Numbered from the stretch's first letter, positions 22,511 through 34,191 are shown. The stretch: DNA of 64,000 bases from Pseudoips prasinana (GCA_951640165.1 OX621244.1:17688001-17752000), one strand, 5' to 3'. Numbers and translations: made by a program. The notes: generated by a model from the letters alone, not told the origin.

Positions 22511-23533
22511 TTAGTTCTCTCAAGATATTTATTTATGATGTCTTATTATTTTTTATTCACATTTTAATTATATATAACGATATTCATATGGTTATTATTG
22601 CGTAATCATTCTTGGCAGTTTTAAGTCATAAATGATTAATATATCTTTAAATATCACGCATTGCTAATGTTAAATTATTATTAATAATAGTGTCATACAC
22701 TTCCCTATAAATACACATGCCTTAAATTAGTTTACATTTTAACCAAATATTTTGCACGATACATCTGTGTAGAATATAGAGAAACTATACTAATATGTGT
22801 TTAACTACTTTGTGAATTCTGAGAAATAGACATTTAATTCAATTTAATTGGATTTTTGCGTATTTAAAAGTCACAGGATGGATGATTTACACAAAATTTA
22901 GAAGCTGCAATGCTATCGGGTTCCCAACAACAACTGACGCATTTGATTTAGTTTGACAAAGCCTCCATAATGCAACACAAATTCATTCACGTTAGGCACC
23001 TATTACCTCTTGTGTAACGGCTTAATATTGGTATGTATTACGTCTGGTCAATAGCGAAAATGGCATACAAATTTATAATTTAACTTGGTAGAAAATTACT
23101 TACCTAAATATTACAACCGTGTCTTTACGACGCAGATTATGCTGCGTATTGTTTACTAATGAAGTGTCGAAAAAAACTCGATTGGACTGCGCTGGCCGTC
23201 GCTCATAGAATTCGTTGCGCCTTGATGGCGCTTTACGTAACTTCAAACTCACTATCAATTGTTTCACCCAACAAGAATATACTTTTTATTTTGATTCAGT
23301 TAGAACTTTAAACTGAAAAGTGTACCTTATAACTTCACTCAGTTAAAACTTGGAATTAAGAACCTTACCTTTTATCTTGACTCTGATAAAACTTGGACAT
23401 CTTTACTTGCCATAGACTTCAAGCCACTTGTATAACGATTTTCAAACTAAACTCCATGTACTAAAGTACACATCACTTATGGCAACTATTTATCGTAACA
23501 ATGTAATAAAATAACTAGCTTATACTTAAAACA
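22511..23533. other. 3' flank of the lipase gene
   Basis: AT-rich; no gene or repeat recognised. A canonical AATAAA close downstream of the lipase stop was not found by eye. Confidence 0.4.
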
Positions 23534-24788
23534 TCACAGATTAAAATCATACTTCTTAAATGTTTGTAACCAGTCGTTGGTAGCTGGCGATATATTTTTA
23601 GTTCCATTGATACCGAGGGCAAACGGTGAATTCGGGGAGGTACGTAAATAATATAACCCACGAGTCTTCATCGATGAACCGTAGCCTAATATTGCGTACT
23701 CATCTTTTTCACAAGCGTTTGTCTCGAAATGTTTCCAACTTTGACACCGCACTGCTATAAAAGATTTAGGCGTTTTAACACTCTCTGTATATATTTCTGA
23801 CGCTCGGAGGTGACTACAGGAGGGCATCAAGCAGCCGGGCTGATTTGGGCCCCCTCCGTTAATATAGAAATCCACATGGCCCAAAGGCTCTACGATTCCC
23901 TGCACGAATCGATTCGAGTGCAATACGTCCACGTAATCGGCATCGGTTTTATCTAGTCTTTGGCTACTGTAGGCGTAAGAGAAACAGGGCCCCGCGGGAT
24001 CCAAGCCGGTAATGCGACCCAGGCTACGTGACCTGTACTGTTTAAAGTACTTTCCAGCCCAGCCAGCTATGTGTGCGCCCAGACTTATTCCCAGAAGATG
24101 AAAATCTTCCGCGTTGGCTCCAAAGTTTTCTAAATTAGCTAAAAGATTTGCGAGCCGTTTGCCAATCAGCCGTGCGTTATGCGCAGATAGTATATATCCT
24201 TGCTTAATCATTTCTTCCGCGTCAACTAGAAACACGTTAAACATATTCTTTTCATTGTAAGCATCGGCTAAATGACGAGGTACCGCAGATGCAGAATTGT
24301 CCTTATAACCATGAATAATCACTTTCATCTGTTTCGTAATATCAAATACGCCAGGTTTAGTCAAATTTACAAATGCTTCATTAATTGCAAATGATCTGGT
24401 CATACTTCCATCTAGTTGTATAATTTTCATGGTTTTAATTAGGTCGTTCTGGTCGTTCATTGCATTGTAGCGTATGTCCATTATCGCTCTACCTGCGGAC
24501 AAATGAAAAGGTAAATATTAATCTACTTACGTATCAAAACACTATAACTTATTTAAATTATACGTTTTGGTTGCTTGGTGTGCTTGTAATTAACACGTAT
24601 GTACGTAGTGCAAAACTAATGGAGGTGAAGGACATCCACTCACATGCACCGGACAGTTTGGCGTAGACGGACTCAGCGAAGGTGAGGTCTGAGTTAGCGC
24701 GGCGCTCGGTTGTATCGTTTGCCGCGAGCGCCACGGCCACGCAGTACGCAACGACCGCCACGGGTACCACAGCACTATAGTGGTACAT
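23534..24788 (-). CDS. Secreted lipase of the pancreatic-lipase family (lipase member H / PLA1-like)
   Basis: The coding sequence is join(24788..24644, 24492..23534), 367 residues. Exon 1 encodes a hydrophobic signal peptide (start MYHYSAVVPVAVVAYCVAVA) and ends at a GTGAGT donor. The 151-bp intron ends tttgtccgcAG, and joining restores frame across ...SGAC/RAI. Exon 2 shows the alpha/beta-hydrolase fold signs: the oxyanion segment IHGYKDN, nucleophile elbow GISLGAH (family usually GHSLG), acid GLDPAGP, TDADYVDVLHSN, and histidine in PSCSHLRA. The triad is complete. The loop before the histidine is short, as in phospholipase A1-like members that lack a full lid. It probably hydrolyses glycerolipids or phospholipids outside the cell (gut lumen or haemolymph). 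The substrate is not deducible. The first ATG giving the signal peptide was chosen. No operon-like neighbours. Confidence 0.9.
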
Positions 24789-26200
24789 AGCTCGAGCCCT
24801 CCACCGCTACCACGGTCACTATGTCACTGTCCGCTTTGAGAGAAAGGTCCGCTCCGCACAACTTACTGCCAAGGGGCGATCGTTAGGAGGGGGTTATCTG
24901 GTGCAAATTACGCGCATTGCTCTCTCTGATAGAAGGCCGCTGACCGCTTTACGCCGTTCTTATCAATAAAATCGAGTACTGAGATTCTCAAGTAGGCATT
25001 ATCTACTATTGATAGAGGATGATACTTAGATATTATTTACATCTTATATTTAATGTGATGAACTGTAAAATTACGTTAATCCGTCAACTAGAAAACCAAG
25101 TGATCTTTTTTTACTTCTTATTCGACCAACTTTTTCATGAGTTTTATTCGTGGCTCGTTCTGATTTTATCCAGGTAATAGGCAAACTTCACCACTCCAAA
25201 TAATATAATAAGTGAGTTATCGCGTTGGTATTTGCTCACGCAAGTCACTATTTTGCTGTTATATAATCTGTGAGTTCGGTTCAGTTTCACTTCATTGTGT
25301 TATTTTCTCATATAAATTATGATGTAAGTAAAATAAGAATTATTATTTAAGGTACAAATTACTTGCGACTCTACAACTCACGATATAGCTAAAAGATTGT
25401 GCTAACCAAGGTAGCTTGAGTGTCGAAATCGGTTACGAGCTGAATAAGATTTCTTATTCACAGCCGGTAGTAAATAAGAGAAGAGGTATCTGTTCCGCAT
25501 TATAAGCCTCTAAGCTTACAAATAAAGATAGAAAAGATATCTGCGGGAAGCTAATTTAGCTATCTACAACTGACAGGAATAACTTCGTCCTACTAATTGG
25601 ACCTGCACTGTTTTTATACGCTCCTGACATCAGAAATTACTATATTTCTACTAAAATCTTGCCTAAAACTTATTACAGGTTTAAGAAAAATATGGGTCTA
25701 TGCTAATTTTTTTGACCTGAAACGTAATTAGTTCACGATTCATAAAAAGGTTCAACATCAAACGTTAGCCATATCAAAGTACAAGTCGAAAATTAAATGA
25801 CTAAATATCTACTCATTCTTTTAGTTTTAAAGAGTAAATAAATAAAAAATCGTGCTCTACCTAAAGACCTGACTAGGTAGTCGAAAATTATTTCTTTATA
25901 CTCATTCTCCCTATAAAGGTAAATATTATTAATGTTTTACATAAAACATCTAAAGTATTGATCTACAATTTTATTATTTTATGAAATGGAGGCCCGAGTC
26001 CGTAGGGCGTTTCTAGAGTAAGGGACCTAACAGAGGATAAGAAATGGAACTCTAAAAGTGCTTAGTTGCTCCCATAGAAGACTGTTGTAACGAAGTGCCT
26101 AGCCAACGGGTACTTTTGGTATGAAGTTGAGGTTTAGATGAATTTGTCACTTAGCCTCTCCATCCGTCCATTTATCCTGTGGTATTAAGTAACTACCCAC
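24789..26200. other. 5' flank of lipase gene and intergenic DNA
   Basis: The first ~150 bp upstream of the lipase ATG are moderately GC-rich and would hold its 5' UTR and promoter; no clear TATA box was picked out. The remainder is AT-rich and unrecognised. Confidence 0.4.
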
Positions 26201-26428
26201 TCATCACCATATCAGCCAAATGACGTTCACTGCTGGACAAAGACCTCCCCAAAAGATTTCCACAATGAAGTAGTTTCATCGAAGGGAGATGCCGTAATCG
26301 CTACGCTGGACAGACTGGTTGGCGATCGCAGTATGATGGTCATTTTACACAGAGAGACGCTGCGTCCCGTTCTTCGGAAGATACACGGAATGAAATGGGA
26401 TGACGCTATTCTATGCCGTCAGCCACAC
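26201..26428 (-). mobile_element. Internally deleted RTE (5' end joined to 3' end), copy 2
   Basis: The left end is the RTE 3' tail (tcatcaccatatcagccaaa, cactgctggacaaagacctc). The right end is the RTE 5' end in reverse (gccgtcagccacac). They meet after the gcgatcgccaacc block, at the same place as in copies 1 and 3. Confidence 0.75.
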
Positions 26429-28121
26429 AGCAACTGCCGACTAATGTGTACGATATGAAATTTAAAACGTATTTAAATATAGCTTGCTCAATATTAATAG
26501 AAATGGAAAGTATTTAAATATCCTTTGCAAAAAGCGCCAACAAGGGGATCAAATTTTAAAAACCCAGTTTGTACCCCCATTATAATGAATCCTTGAACTT
26601 TAAGTGGAAGTTTTACATTTACAGCTACCAAAATGGTTATATTTATGGGATTGCTCTTCAATTTTTATGGTGCCGTAAAGACAGAAAAACCGAAACTCTA
26701 AGAGTCATAAGTTTTGTAATTTTGCGTCACATTTAGAGTTCTGCAAAGTTACCTCATAACTCAATAAATGTCTTTATTTTTACCTTATCTTTAACACAAA
26801 TAAATTTGGGGATAAGGCAAGCCGCATCAATATCTGTACCATTTTATCCCACCAAAAACATAAATGTAAAAAAGGAGAGCCAAGTTCAATACAAAAATTA
26901 TGCTTGGCTGTGAGCTTCGCCGCAAAAAGAATGCAGATGTAAATGAGTGCCATGTTCTATGCAAAATCCAAATATGTATTTATACGAAAAAAATAACATT
27001 ATGAACAAGTATTCTCTATTTCTTTGCTTTATGAGTACCTATAACAATTGCTGTTTTTTAAAAAATGTGAGATCTTAAAGTAGATTGGATTTGATTTGGT
27101 CTTGTAGTAGTATTACTTTTATTTAAAAAGAAGATTCAAGTATTAACGTGGCTCTGATTTTATGTTATTATTATCCTTTTATGTTATTGCTTATTTATGT
27201 TTTTGGTGGGATATCATTACTTTTTGTAAAGAAAAGGCAGGTATTGATTTTTAATGTTTTTTCTTGCGTTTCCACTACTTGGTTTTCTTTTCTATGCTAT
27301 TGTCTGCATTCTCTTGTATGTTACAGATAATAGAGCGCATTGCCCATTCATTATTTGCTACCTTTTTAATACACTTCCTGTTTATGCTTAATGGCTAATT
27401 TAAGCATAAACAGTCCGTGCGATATAACGATCTCAGGCGTATATTCTACTATAGAACTATCTTGTGCCTTAATTTCACTAGAGTCTAGATTAATAAGGTG
27501 TACTCCATCACTACCATGTAGGTAAAACCAAGTGACCCGCTAAATTTTAACCAAATCGCTACCGCTTATAATGTTGTATTATTGATCAGAGAGTGACGCT
27601 GATTGGCTGGGGCGTCGCTACTACATAAGTTTGCTGCTATCAAATGACATCAGTATAGCGTTTTCTCATTGGAACTGGAACTGAGTGAGTGAGACAACAG
27701 TTTGCCGCCGTCTACTTTTAAGCGTTTAGTGCTTAAAAGTAGACGGCGGCAAACTTATGTCGAACGGGTTGTATAAAATATTTATTTATTCATTGAATCC
27801 CATGTATGTACTTCACTTTTATACTGTTACTGGTTTAGGCACGAAGAACGTTTGGGGTTATAGTATGACAATCATTTAATTCATCGTTGAGAAAGAAACA
27901 GGATGAACATAAATGTAATAAACAATAAATAACTAACTCACTCGTAAGCGGTGCCTACATTTATGTGTTGATCGGGGGCGCTTTTATGTAGATTTACTTC
28001 TGTTATGTGTATAATTATGTGGTGCCGCGCGCCGGCGACGACTACCGTTGGCCGGTTGTTTAGCGCGTAACTATTACATTTTTTTTCTATGGGGAGACCA
28101 CTTATTTTTATATTTCTGTTA
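26429..28121. other. AT-rich intergenic DNA with a perfect hairpin
   Basis: No gene recognised. A 13-bp hairpin at 27378-27413 and a 25-bp one at 27699-27755 are present. Confidence 0.5.
27699..27755. repeat. Perfect hairpin, 25-bp arms
   Basis: The arms 27699-27723 and 27731-27755 (agtttgccgccgtctacttt...) are exact reverse complements with a 7-base loop (gtttagt). The sequence is unusually GC-rich for the surroundings. Confidence 0.9.
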
Positions 28122-28435
28122 TATAGAAAATATGTGCTCCGCGCTTTTACCCGCGTTGAATTTTATAAATTATCACATCCCCCCCGTAGGTGATAGCGTG
28201 ATAATATGTAGCCTATATGTTGACCCGACCTATTAGTAATATTCATGAAAAATTTTACGTAAATCCATGCCGTACTTTTTGAGTTTAGCCCGGATACAGA
28301 CAAGCAGACAAACAGACAAAAATTCTAAAAATTATATTTTTAACTTTGATATCGATCGTAAATCACGCCTGTATTCTTTAAAAAAATATTCATGGTACAG
28401 TTTTGACCTTCCTACGATTTTATTATATGTATAGA
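28122..28435 (-). mobile_element. Non-autonomous Helitron-like family 2, copy 1
   Basis: On the minus strand it begins TCTATACATATAATAAAATC and ends in a degraded cgggtaaaagcgcggagcac. The body contains ctatcacctacggggg and gtctgtttgtctg. Copies 2 and 3 are at 28678 and 44531. Confidence 0.7.
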
Positions 28436-28501
28436 TAATAATACATATATTGGGATAGTTCCAAATATCTGATTGTAACGGTTCCGAAGCTACAATAAAA
28501 A

Positions 28502-28543
28502 TAAAATAAAATTGTATGGGCCCCCCCATACAATTTTATTTTG
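28502..28543. repeat. Hairpin, 18-bp arms
   Basis: taaaataaaattgtatggg and its complement flank a short C-rich loop at 28519-28526. Confidence 0.7.
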
Positions 28544-28677
28544 TTTTACCTTTTTTTACCCTATTTTTTTCCTTTTTTTATTTTTAGACATTTTCCAGCC
28601 TTTACACACAATCACCGGGCTGGATTCCAAATTTCATCCTTCTAAGTTAACTAGAAGTAGGTTAGGTTTATTTACTA

Positions 28678-28975
28678 CTAGCTCCGCGTTAAATTTTATA
28701 TATTATCACAGCTCCTCCCCCGTAGGTGATAGCATGATAATATGTAGCCTATATATATGTTGAACCCTTCTTAGTAATATTCATGCAAAATTTGAAGTAA
28801 ATCCATGCAGTACTTTTTAAGTTTAGTCTGGACATACATACAAACAAACAGACAAAAATTCTAAAAACTATATTTTTGGCTTCGATGTCTATTGTAGATA
28901 ACGCCCCCAGTATCCTTTTTGAAAAATATTCAATGGTCAGTTTTGACTTTCCTACGATTTTATAATATGTATAGA
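28678..28975 (-). mobile_element. Non-autonomous Helitron-like family 2, copy 2
   Basis: The minus strand starts TCTATACATATTATAAAATC (after A) and ends gcggagCTAG (before T), fitting Helitron insertion between A and T. Only 240 bp from copy 1, same orientation. Confidence 0.75.
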
Positions 28976-29256
28976 TATAGATATATCAGTCAGTCAGCCA
29001 GTACTAAAATTTACGACTTTTAGACCTTCATATCCTTAGAACTGTTTGAGCAAGCTTCATGAAATTTGGGCTTCTAGGTGTCCTTATGGATATTATTAAA
29101 CACACGTAGTTTAATGTGTTAACGTTGAAGAGGTTTTGAGTTATAGAAGGGTCAAAAGTGGCACCAAGTGGTTCGTATAATATTACACTCGGCGCTGGCT
29201 AGCCAGTTCCTTTGCTTGAACTTGGCTTGACACTCTACTGCGTGTCTAGATATACA

Positions 29257-29546
29257 TGTCGGAGATTCTGACGGATTTAACTCCGAAATATCGTCGCCGT
29301 CCGCCATCATGCACGTGGTTAAAAGAATCAGGGCGCACACCCGGCGCAGTCCAGCTCAGGATGCCAATTGTGTCGTGTCGCTAACACACTAATGTCACTT
29401 AGACAACTGACAGACGTCAAACGTCACATGCGACAGTTCATAGACAACCTCGACTCGAACTACTGACTCAGTGAGTAGTGTTTTCCAAACGCTAATAGAT
29501 GGCGTTACTAGTACGTAAACAGTCCTTTAACTTAATTTCTCCAACA
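29257..29546 (-). repeat. 3' LTR
   Basis: In plus-strand terms it starts TGTCGGAGATTCTGACGG and ends TTAATTTCTCCAACA. It retains the 5' portion of the gag frame (ATG ATG GCG GAC...) because that frame starts inside the LTR. Confidence 0.85.
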
Positions 29547-29632
29547 CGGCCATTCTGACAACCAACGCGCTCTCGCGTTGTTACTCGCTGATATAATCAA
29601 CATGAATTACAGCTCTTCAGTTTGTCAAGGAC

Positions 29633-30295
29633 AAAAAGCGTTACAAGCGGCTTTCAATGTTACACAAAGCAAAGCCTAAAGGCTTTCAGCATTTACCACA
29701 AAGCGTTAAAGCTTTCATCATTAGTTAGAGGGCGTACCTCACACAATGCAAAGCGTTGAAACTTTCAGCATAAAATGCAACGCACAGCAAAGCGTTGAAT
29801 CTTTCAGCATAAACTGCAACACGCAGTAAAGCGTTGAAGCTTTCATCATAAACTTCAATACACAGCAAAGCGTTGAAGCTTTCAGCATAAACTGCATCAC
29901 ACAGCAAAGCGTTGCAGTTTTCAGCATAAACGGCAACACACAGCAAAGCGTTGAAGCTTTCAGTATAAACTGCAATACACAGCAAAGCGTTGAAGCTTTC
30001 AGCATAAACTGCAATACACAGCAAAGCGTTGAAGCTTTCAGCATAAACTGCAACCCACAGCAAAGCGTTACAGCTTTCAGCAAAAGTTCAATTACTCGGC
30101 AAAGCGTTACAGCTTTCAGCATTGCACAGAGGCAGCACTTAAAAACGCTGCAAAACGTTGCAGCTTTCAGCATCAACCTTGGGTCACGACTAATGAGCCC
30201 AACCTTACTGCAAAGCGTGATGGCTTTCAGCAGGACATCAGGACAAAGCGATAAGGCTTTCAATCCACCCTTCAATAAAGTGTAGTAGCTTTCAG
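29633..30295. repeat. Array 1 of hairpin repeats, aaagcg(n)gctttca
   Basis: About 17 units of caaagcgttgaagctttcag, each a small hairpin (aaagc...gcttt). Spacing is close to 45 bp in the regular central part and looser at the edges. The long minus-strand frames here are only the translation of a 45-bp repeat (15 residues per unit) and are not taken as a gene. It lies between integrase remnant A and the 3' LTR. Confidence 0.9.
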
Positions 30296-30493
30296 TTTAA
30301 ATAAAACATTTTATCAATCAGCAATAAACATAAGTCTTTTATCAACACAGGTTTACGTTCAACAAAACAATGTAATTATCGTTCAACTCAAACAATGATC
30401 ATGATTCAATACACTAATTCCATCCAAATTACTAATTACACCAAATTAGGATACCAAATTAATCAATACAATTTGTTCCATAATTAAATAAAA

Positions 30494-31085
30494 CTATTCA
30501 ATTATGGGTTCTACAGGATCAAGACATTCTGCCAATTCAGGTAAACTAGCTGGATATTTACGCAGTCGTTCATGGCACACATATTGGGCCCGTCCCCCAG
30601 ATGCTGGTTCCACCCTATAACGCTCATTGGAACACACTTTAGCTACCCTGTAAGGGGCTTTTCTCTATACTCTTACTTACAGTACAATTCAAAACGAGTT
30701 TTACTTTGCCTAAGACGGACTTCCAGGATTCATTTTTATAATTTTTGGCTACTGTAAAACAATTTGTCAAGGTGGACATCATTCGCTCCACCTGATTATT
30801 AGCTCGGCTAACACCACTAGCAATCTCGTGGAACTCAATGGCCCAACCTCGGCATAAATCCTGAAAGTCTTGACCAGTAAAAGGTGTACCTTGATCAGAG
30901 ATAATTCGTTTCGGCGTTCCAAATATGTGGACAAAGCTACGTAGTGCCTCGCAAGCAGATCGTAATGTTAAATCTTTGACACACATTAATTGACAAATTT
31001 TCGTAAAAGCATCTACGATGACTATCACATACTCCTTAGAGGTCTTACTACAAGTTCGAAAATGTTGTTCTCCACCCTGGAACAT
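30494..31085 (-). pseudogene. Integrase remnant A (Ty3/gypsy type)
   Basis: A 148-residue frame carries the integrase core: VIVIVDAFTK, then GTPKRIISDQGTPFTG with D64, and SRANNQVERMM with E100. The D-to-E spacing of exactly 35 residues is characteristic. The first catalytic Asp, normally a little upstream of VIVDAFTK, is not evident. After a frame change near 30650 the C-terminal part reads RVEPASGGRAQYVCHERLRK and stops at 30494-30496. A middle part (GPY-like region) appears deleted. Confidence 0.8.
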
Positions 31086-31107
31086 TATAGGTAAGTGCGC
31101 AATGCAG

Positions 31108-31305
31108 CGTCACGAACTCAAAGCACGAAGCTTGCAATACTCAATCGTCACAAGCATAAAGCGCGGAGCTTTCAATGCTCAACCACCACAAGCACAAAGC
31201 GCGGAGCTGCTTTCAATGCTCGATTGCTACAAGCACAAAGCGCGGAGCTTTCAATGCTCAACCGTTTCAAGCACAAAGCGCGGAGCTTTCAATGCTCAAG
31301 TTTCA
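31108..31305. repeat. Array 2 of hairpin repeats
   Basis: About five units of acaaagcgcggagctttcaa separated by short variable stretches such as tgctcaaccaccacaag. They share the aaagcg...gctttca core with array 1 but are shorter and GC-richer. Located between integrase remnants B and A. Confidence 0.85.
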
Positions 31306-31689
31306 AGAACTCGAAGTAGGGTATTTCCCTTGTCACACAATTTATTTCAAATCAACCAGCTTTATTACTCATAATGTAACACATAAATGTCAATGAACTC
31401 CAATAATCATTTTAAACTTAGAATTTTACTCAACCATCGGCATTAACTACACTGTTATTTCTGACTACAACTGTCAAATTCAAGTTTTTAACATACGTAG
31501 GTACTTAACGCGTCCACCAGCTATTGGCTGGTCCTTGTATCTATCGTTGTCATAGACCTTTATTATCTTACAAGGATTTGAAAACTTTTCACTTCATTTG
31601 TTTATTGTTAGAATAGAATAGAATACTCCCCATTGTACACACTCAAACAGGACAATTACATAGAAGACAAAATAAATAACACAATTTGT

Positions 31690-32048
31690 TAGGGTTCTTT
31701 CCGACAAAAACAACGTCTCCTATTTTAAATGGATTTTAACTTTGCTCTTGCCATAACGCACCTTATCAGCATGAGCTAGCTCGTCCATCCTGCATTATGC
31801 CTCACATCTAAGTTCGTAGAGGTTAACCTTATCATATTTTTGGACAAGGGCATTCATTTTGGAGGGGAACTTTTATTACAACCCGTCAACAATTGAAGCG
31901 GACTTCTAACTGTACTTCTAACTACGATACAATTTAGCGCGATTTGGATTACACCTAAAGCTGCCTTCCAGAACCTACGCTCGTGGTTCTCGGTTATAGT
32001 GAAGCAATTAATTAGAATAGTTCGGGAAGCTACGCAACATCTTCTCAT
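31690..32048 (-). pseudogene. Integrase remnant B
   Basis: The minus-strand frame reads NCFTITENHERRFWKAALG and IALNCIVVRSTVRSPLQLLT, collinear with the end of remnant A (NCFTVAKNYKNESWKSVLG, LNCTVSKSIEKSPLQ). It continues with a GDVVFVGKNPNK-like stretch typical of the integrase C-terminal domain. It is a different, more diverged copy, so the interior combines two integrase tails. Confidence 0.65.
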
Positions 32049-32091
32049 CAGAAATAATGCAGTGTTTCAAGTCTAAAGTCTTTCACGTGGT

Positions 32092-32602
32092 CGCTCACTA
32101 TTGGTCTCACAAGAAGGCTCAAGGTCACCCAAAGAGCAACGGAGAGGGCCACACTCGGAGCATCCCCGAGTGACCGATGAAAAACGTCGCAATCCGCAGG
32201 CGAAACAAAGCAGCCGACATAAAAATTGTGTCACAAATCAGTAAGTTAGTATTTTGAGTTCAATATAGCTAGTTTGTAAGTATAACATTTGTATGCCATG
32301 TACAATATGGCAAATGTGTGAAACCTTAATAATGAAAACAATAACACCTGTATTCACCACTTTTATACAAATAAAGATATTATGATTATAACCGAAGAAT
32401 TGCCAAACCGAAACGGAAGCGGGTGGAGCACACAGCTCCCAACACCGACGGCCACTAGATCAGACAGGCTCCCGACCGGGGACCATGCACCGGAAGACGC
32501 AGCGCGGGCAGGTCTCCCACAAGGAGGGCTGACCACTGCGGAGATTCCCGGGGGAGGCCTCCGCCCAGTGGACGTCCTTCGGCTAACATAATGATGATGA
32601 AT
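32092..32602 (+). mobile_element. RTE 3' fragment(s) inside the LTR element
   Basis: 32092-32220 resembles the RTE C-terminal region (aggctcaaggtcacccaaag, agcaacggagagggcc). 32395-32602 is an RTE 3' end with ggaggcctccgcccagtgga and a tgatgatga tail. Between them lies AT-rich sequence with aaataaagatatta. It sits where RT/RNase H of the LTR element should be. Confidence 0.55.
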
Positions 32603-32799
32603 TATTACTAGAACAGACAGGAATCTCTCCACTTGTCAGTAATTGAGAAACGTCTTTACAGTCGATCAATCAGTATCGATAGCTTGTACAAGTGTCATGA
32701 TTCTGTAATAAACAAACTTCAGCATGGACCTCGCGAGTGATGTGGAGGACTTTGTTACTAATAGTCAAGCTCAATCCCGGTTAGGTAAAAACATCTCTA

Positions 32800-33055
32800 C
32801 CTATCATAACATCAAGCGGCAAAATATGTGAATCTACAATTACAAATGTCACTTCTCACACACGAGTACCTCGTTGACCTTGACAGGCAGACTAATACGG
32901 GAAAAAGAAAATGTAATGTTCGATCCAATACCTGTCAGGCGCGTGGATATAAAATCTCGAGTACCTGCAAGGTTATCAACAAATCATTTACGAATTAGGG
33001 AACAACCTGTACCGCTGTCCACAATAGCGTGTATGTGATCTAACTTGACACTCCA
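32800..33055 (-). pseudogene. Retropepsin-like protease remnant
   Basis: The minus-strand reading contains HIHAIVDSGTGCSLIRK with the D-S-G active-site triplet of retroviral-type aspartic proteases. The frame then has stops. Position after gag and before the missing RT fits Ty3/gypsy order. Confidence 0.6.
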
Positions 33056-33636
33056 TAGACTTCGAAATAAACCGTTCAAACTATTTAACCTTCAAAACGC
33101 GCATATTGTCACCATAAAAATTAAACATAACAGACGTTGGGCATATTTTCAACACCTAAAAAGTATAAACCACACAAAACAACACGTGTTATGAATTTCA
33201 CAGATATTAAAAATACTTCAGTGCAGCATTAGGTCATCAAGTGCCTTTTAAACAATATAATAAAAGTACTTACAGGTTTCTTCTCATAAAAGAAAGATTC
33301 ACCACTCGACACGAGGCACTTTTACTTTAGAGGTTACTTTAAATTTACTCTAATCCAATCTGGTGACTTCTCCCCAATGCAGAATCGCCCATGCCGTCTC
33401 CTTATTTGCAAAGAGACAGCACGATCAACTTCGCCTCGAAAAGAACAAACTAATTATTTTAACTCAAAGATTCGACCGACAGAAAGGCAGCCCAACTATC
33501 AGAGCCCGTACTCTCTTCATTGTTAAATAAAAACTTCTTCCACGTTCACTGATGCACCAAAAACTATTCTTCAACGATAAACACGAACTGGCTGAGAGAC
33601 TCCGCTCTTCGCAAGTAACCACATCGAAACACGAAA

Positions 33637-34191
33637 TCAGTAGGCATGTTTTAAACAAGTCTTAACATACCTGAGCATCCGAGATACCTGCGATAACAAC
33701 TTAAATCTGGTTACCTTCGCTCCAAGCAGACCCCGCCGGTCAATCAAGGCAAGCTTGTAAGTCGAGTACTCCACGTATGTAAGTTCTCGCACGGTCACTG
33801 CACCATACGGCACCATATCTTGAAAAAGGTCATCAATCTCTTGGTCGCCGCAAACTATCTTGATACACGCTGCTTTGGTTCGTCTAAACGTTTTGCACAA
33901 CGGGTACGACTTCTATGTGTCAATGTAACGTATCGAGTTTCGTAATCGGTCCACGAATTTGCGATACAGCCGTAAATTCACAATCAGCGAGGTTGTATTT
34001 TCATCGTTATTTATCAAATTTGTAACGACACTATTTTCGCTACGTGGTGGTACCGAATCACGAAAATATTCTTGATTTTGAGTAGCAGGCATTGCGGTAG
34101 ACACGTGGGATGATTTTGGAATCGATCCCACCGCTGCTATCGGAGATTCTGACGGATTTAACTCCGAAATATCGTCGCCGTCCGCCATCAT
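33637..34191 (-). pseudogene. gag-like ORF starting in the LTR, one internal stop
   Basis: The frame opens at ATG 34191 (second ATG at 34188), 54 bases inside the 5' LTR. It reads MMADGDDISELNPSESP, leaves the LTR in frame, and continues to a TAG at 33913-33915. Behind it the same frame is open to a TGA at 33637-33639 (ends YVKTCLKHAY). About 185 codons remain. No CCHC knuckle was seen, so the gag assignment rests on position and orientation. The nucleocapsid part may be in the frame-broken DNA down to 33350. Confidence 0.55.
34118..34137 (-). promoter_or_regulatory. Candidate primer-binding site
   Basis: Directly inside the 5' LTR the minus strand reads gcagcggtgggatcgattcc. Its complement looks like a tRNA T-arm plus acceptor stem (ggaatcgatcccaccgctgc). 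The usual leading TGG is not seen, so this is tentative. Confidence 0.35.

Noticed and set aside
26632..26700. Short ORF starting MVIFMGLLFNFYGAV, resembling a signal peptide
   Set aside because: Only about 22 codons, without a splice context or neighbours that would support it.
29152..29340. A small gene related to 33913-34248 (gene duplication)
   Set aside because: The similarity is confined to the LTR; these are the two LTRs of one element.
29725..30275. Long minus-strand open frames of 112 and 178 residues
   Set aside because: They are the translation of a 45-bp tandem repeat in two frames; the period is a multiple of three, so stops are absent by construction.
29633..30295. Regular short repeats with palindromic cores, resembling a CRISPR array
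   Set aside because: The repeats vary from unit to unit, the spacers are themselves related, there are no cas genes, and the setting is an insect LTR element.
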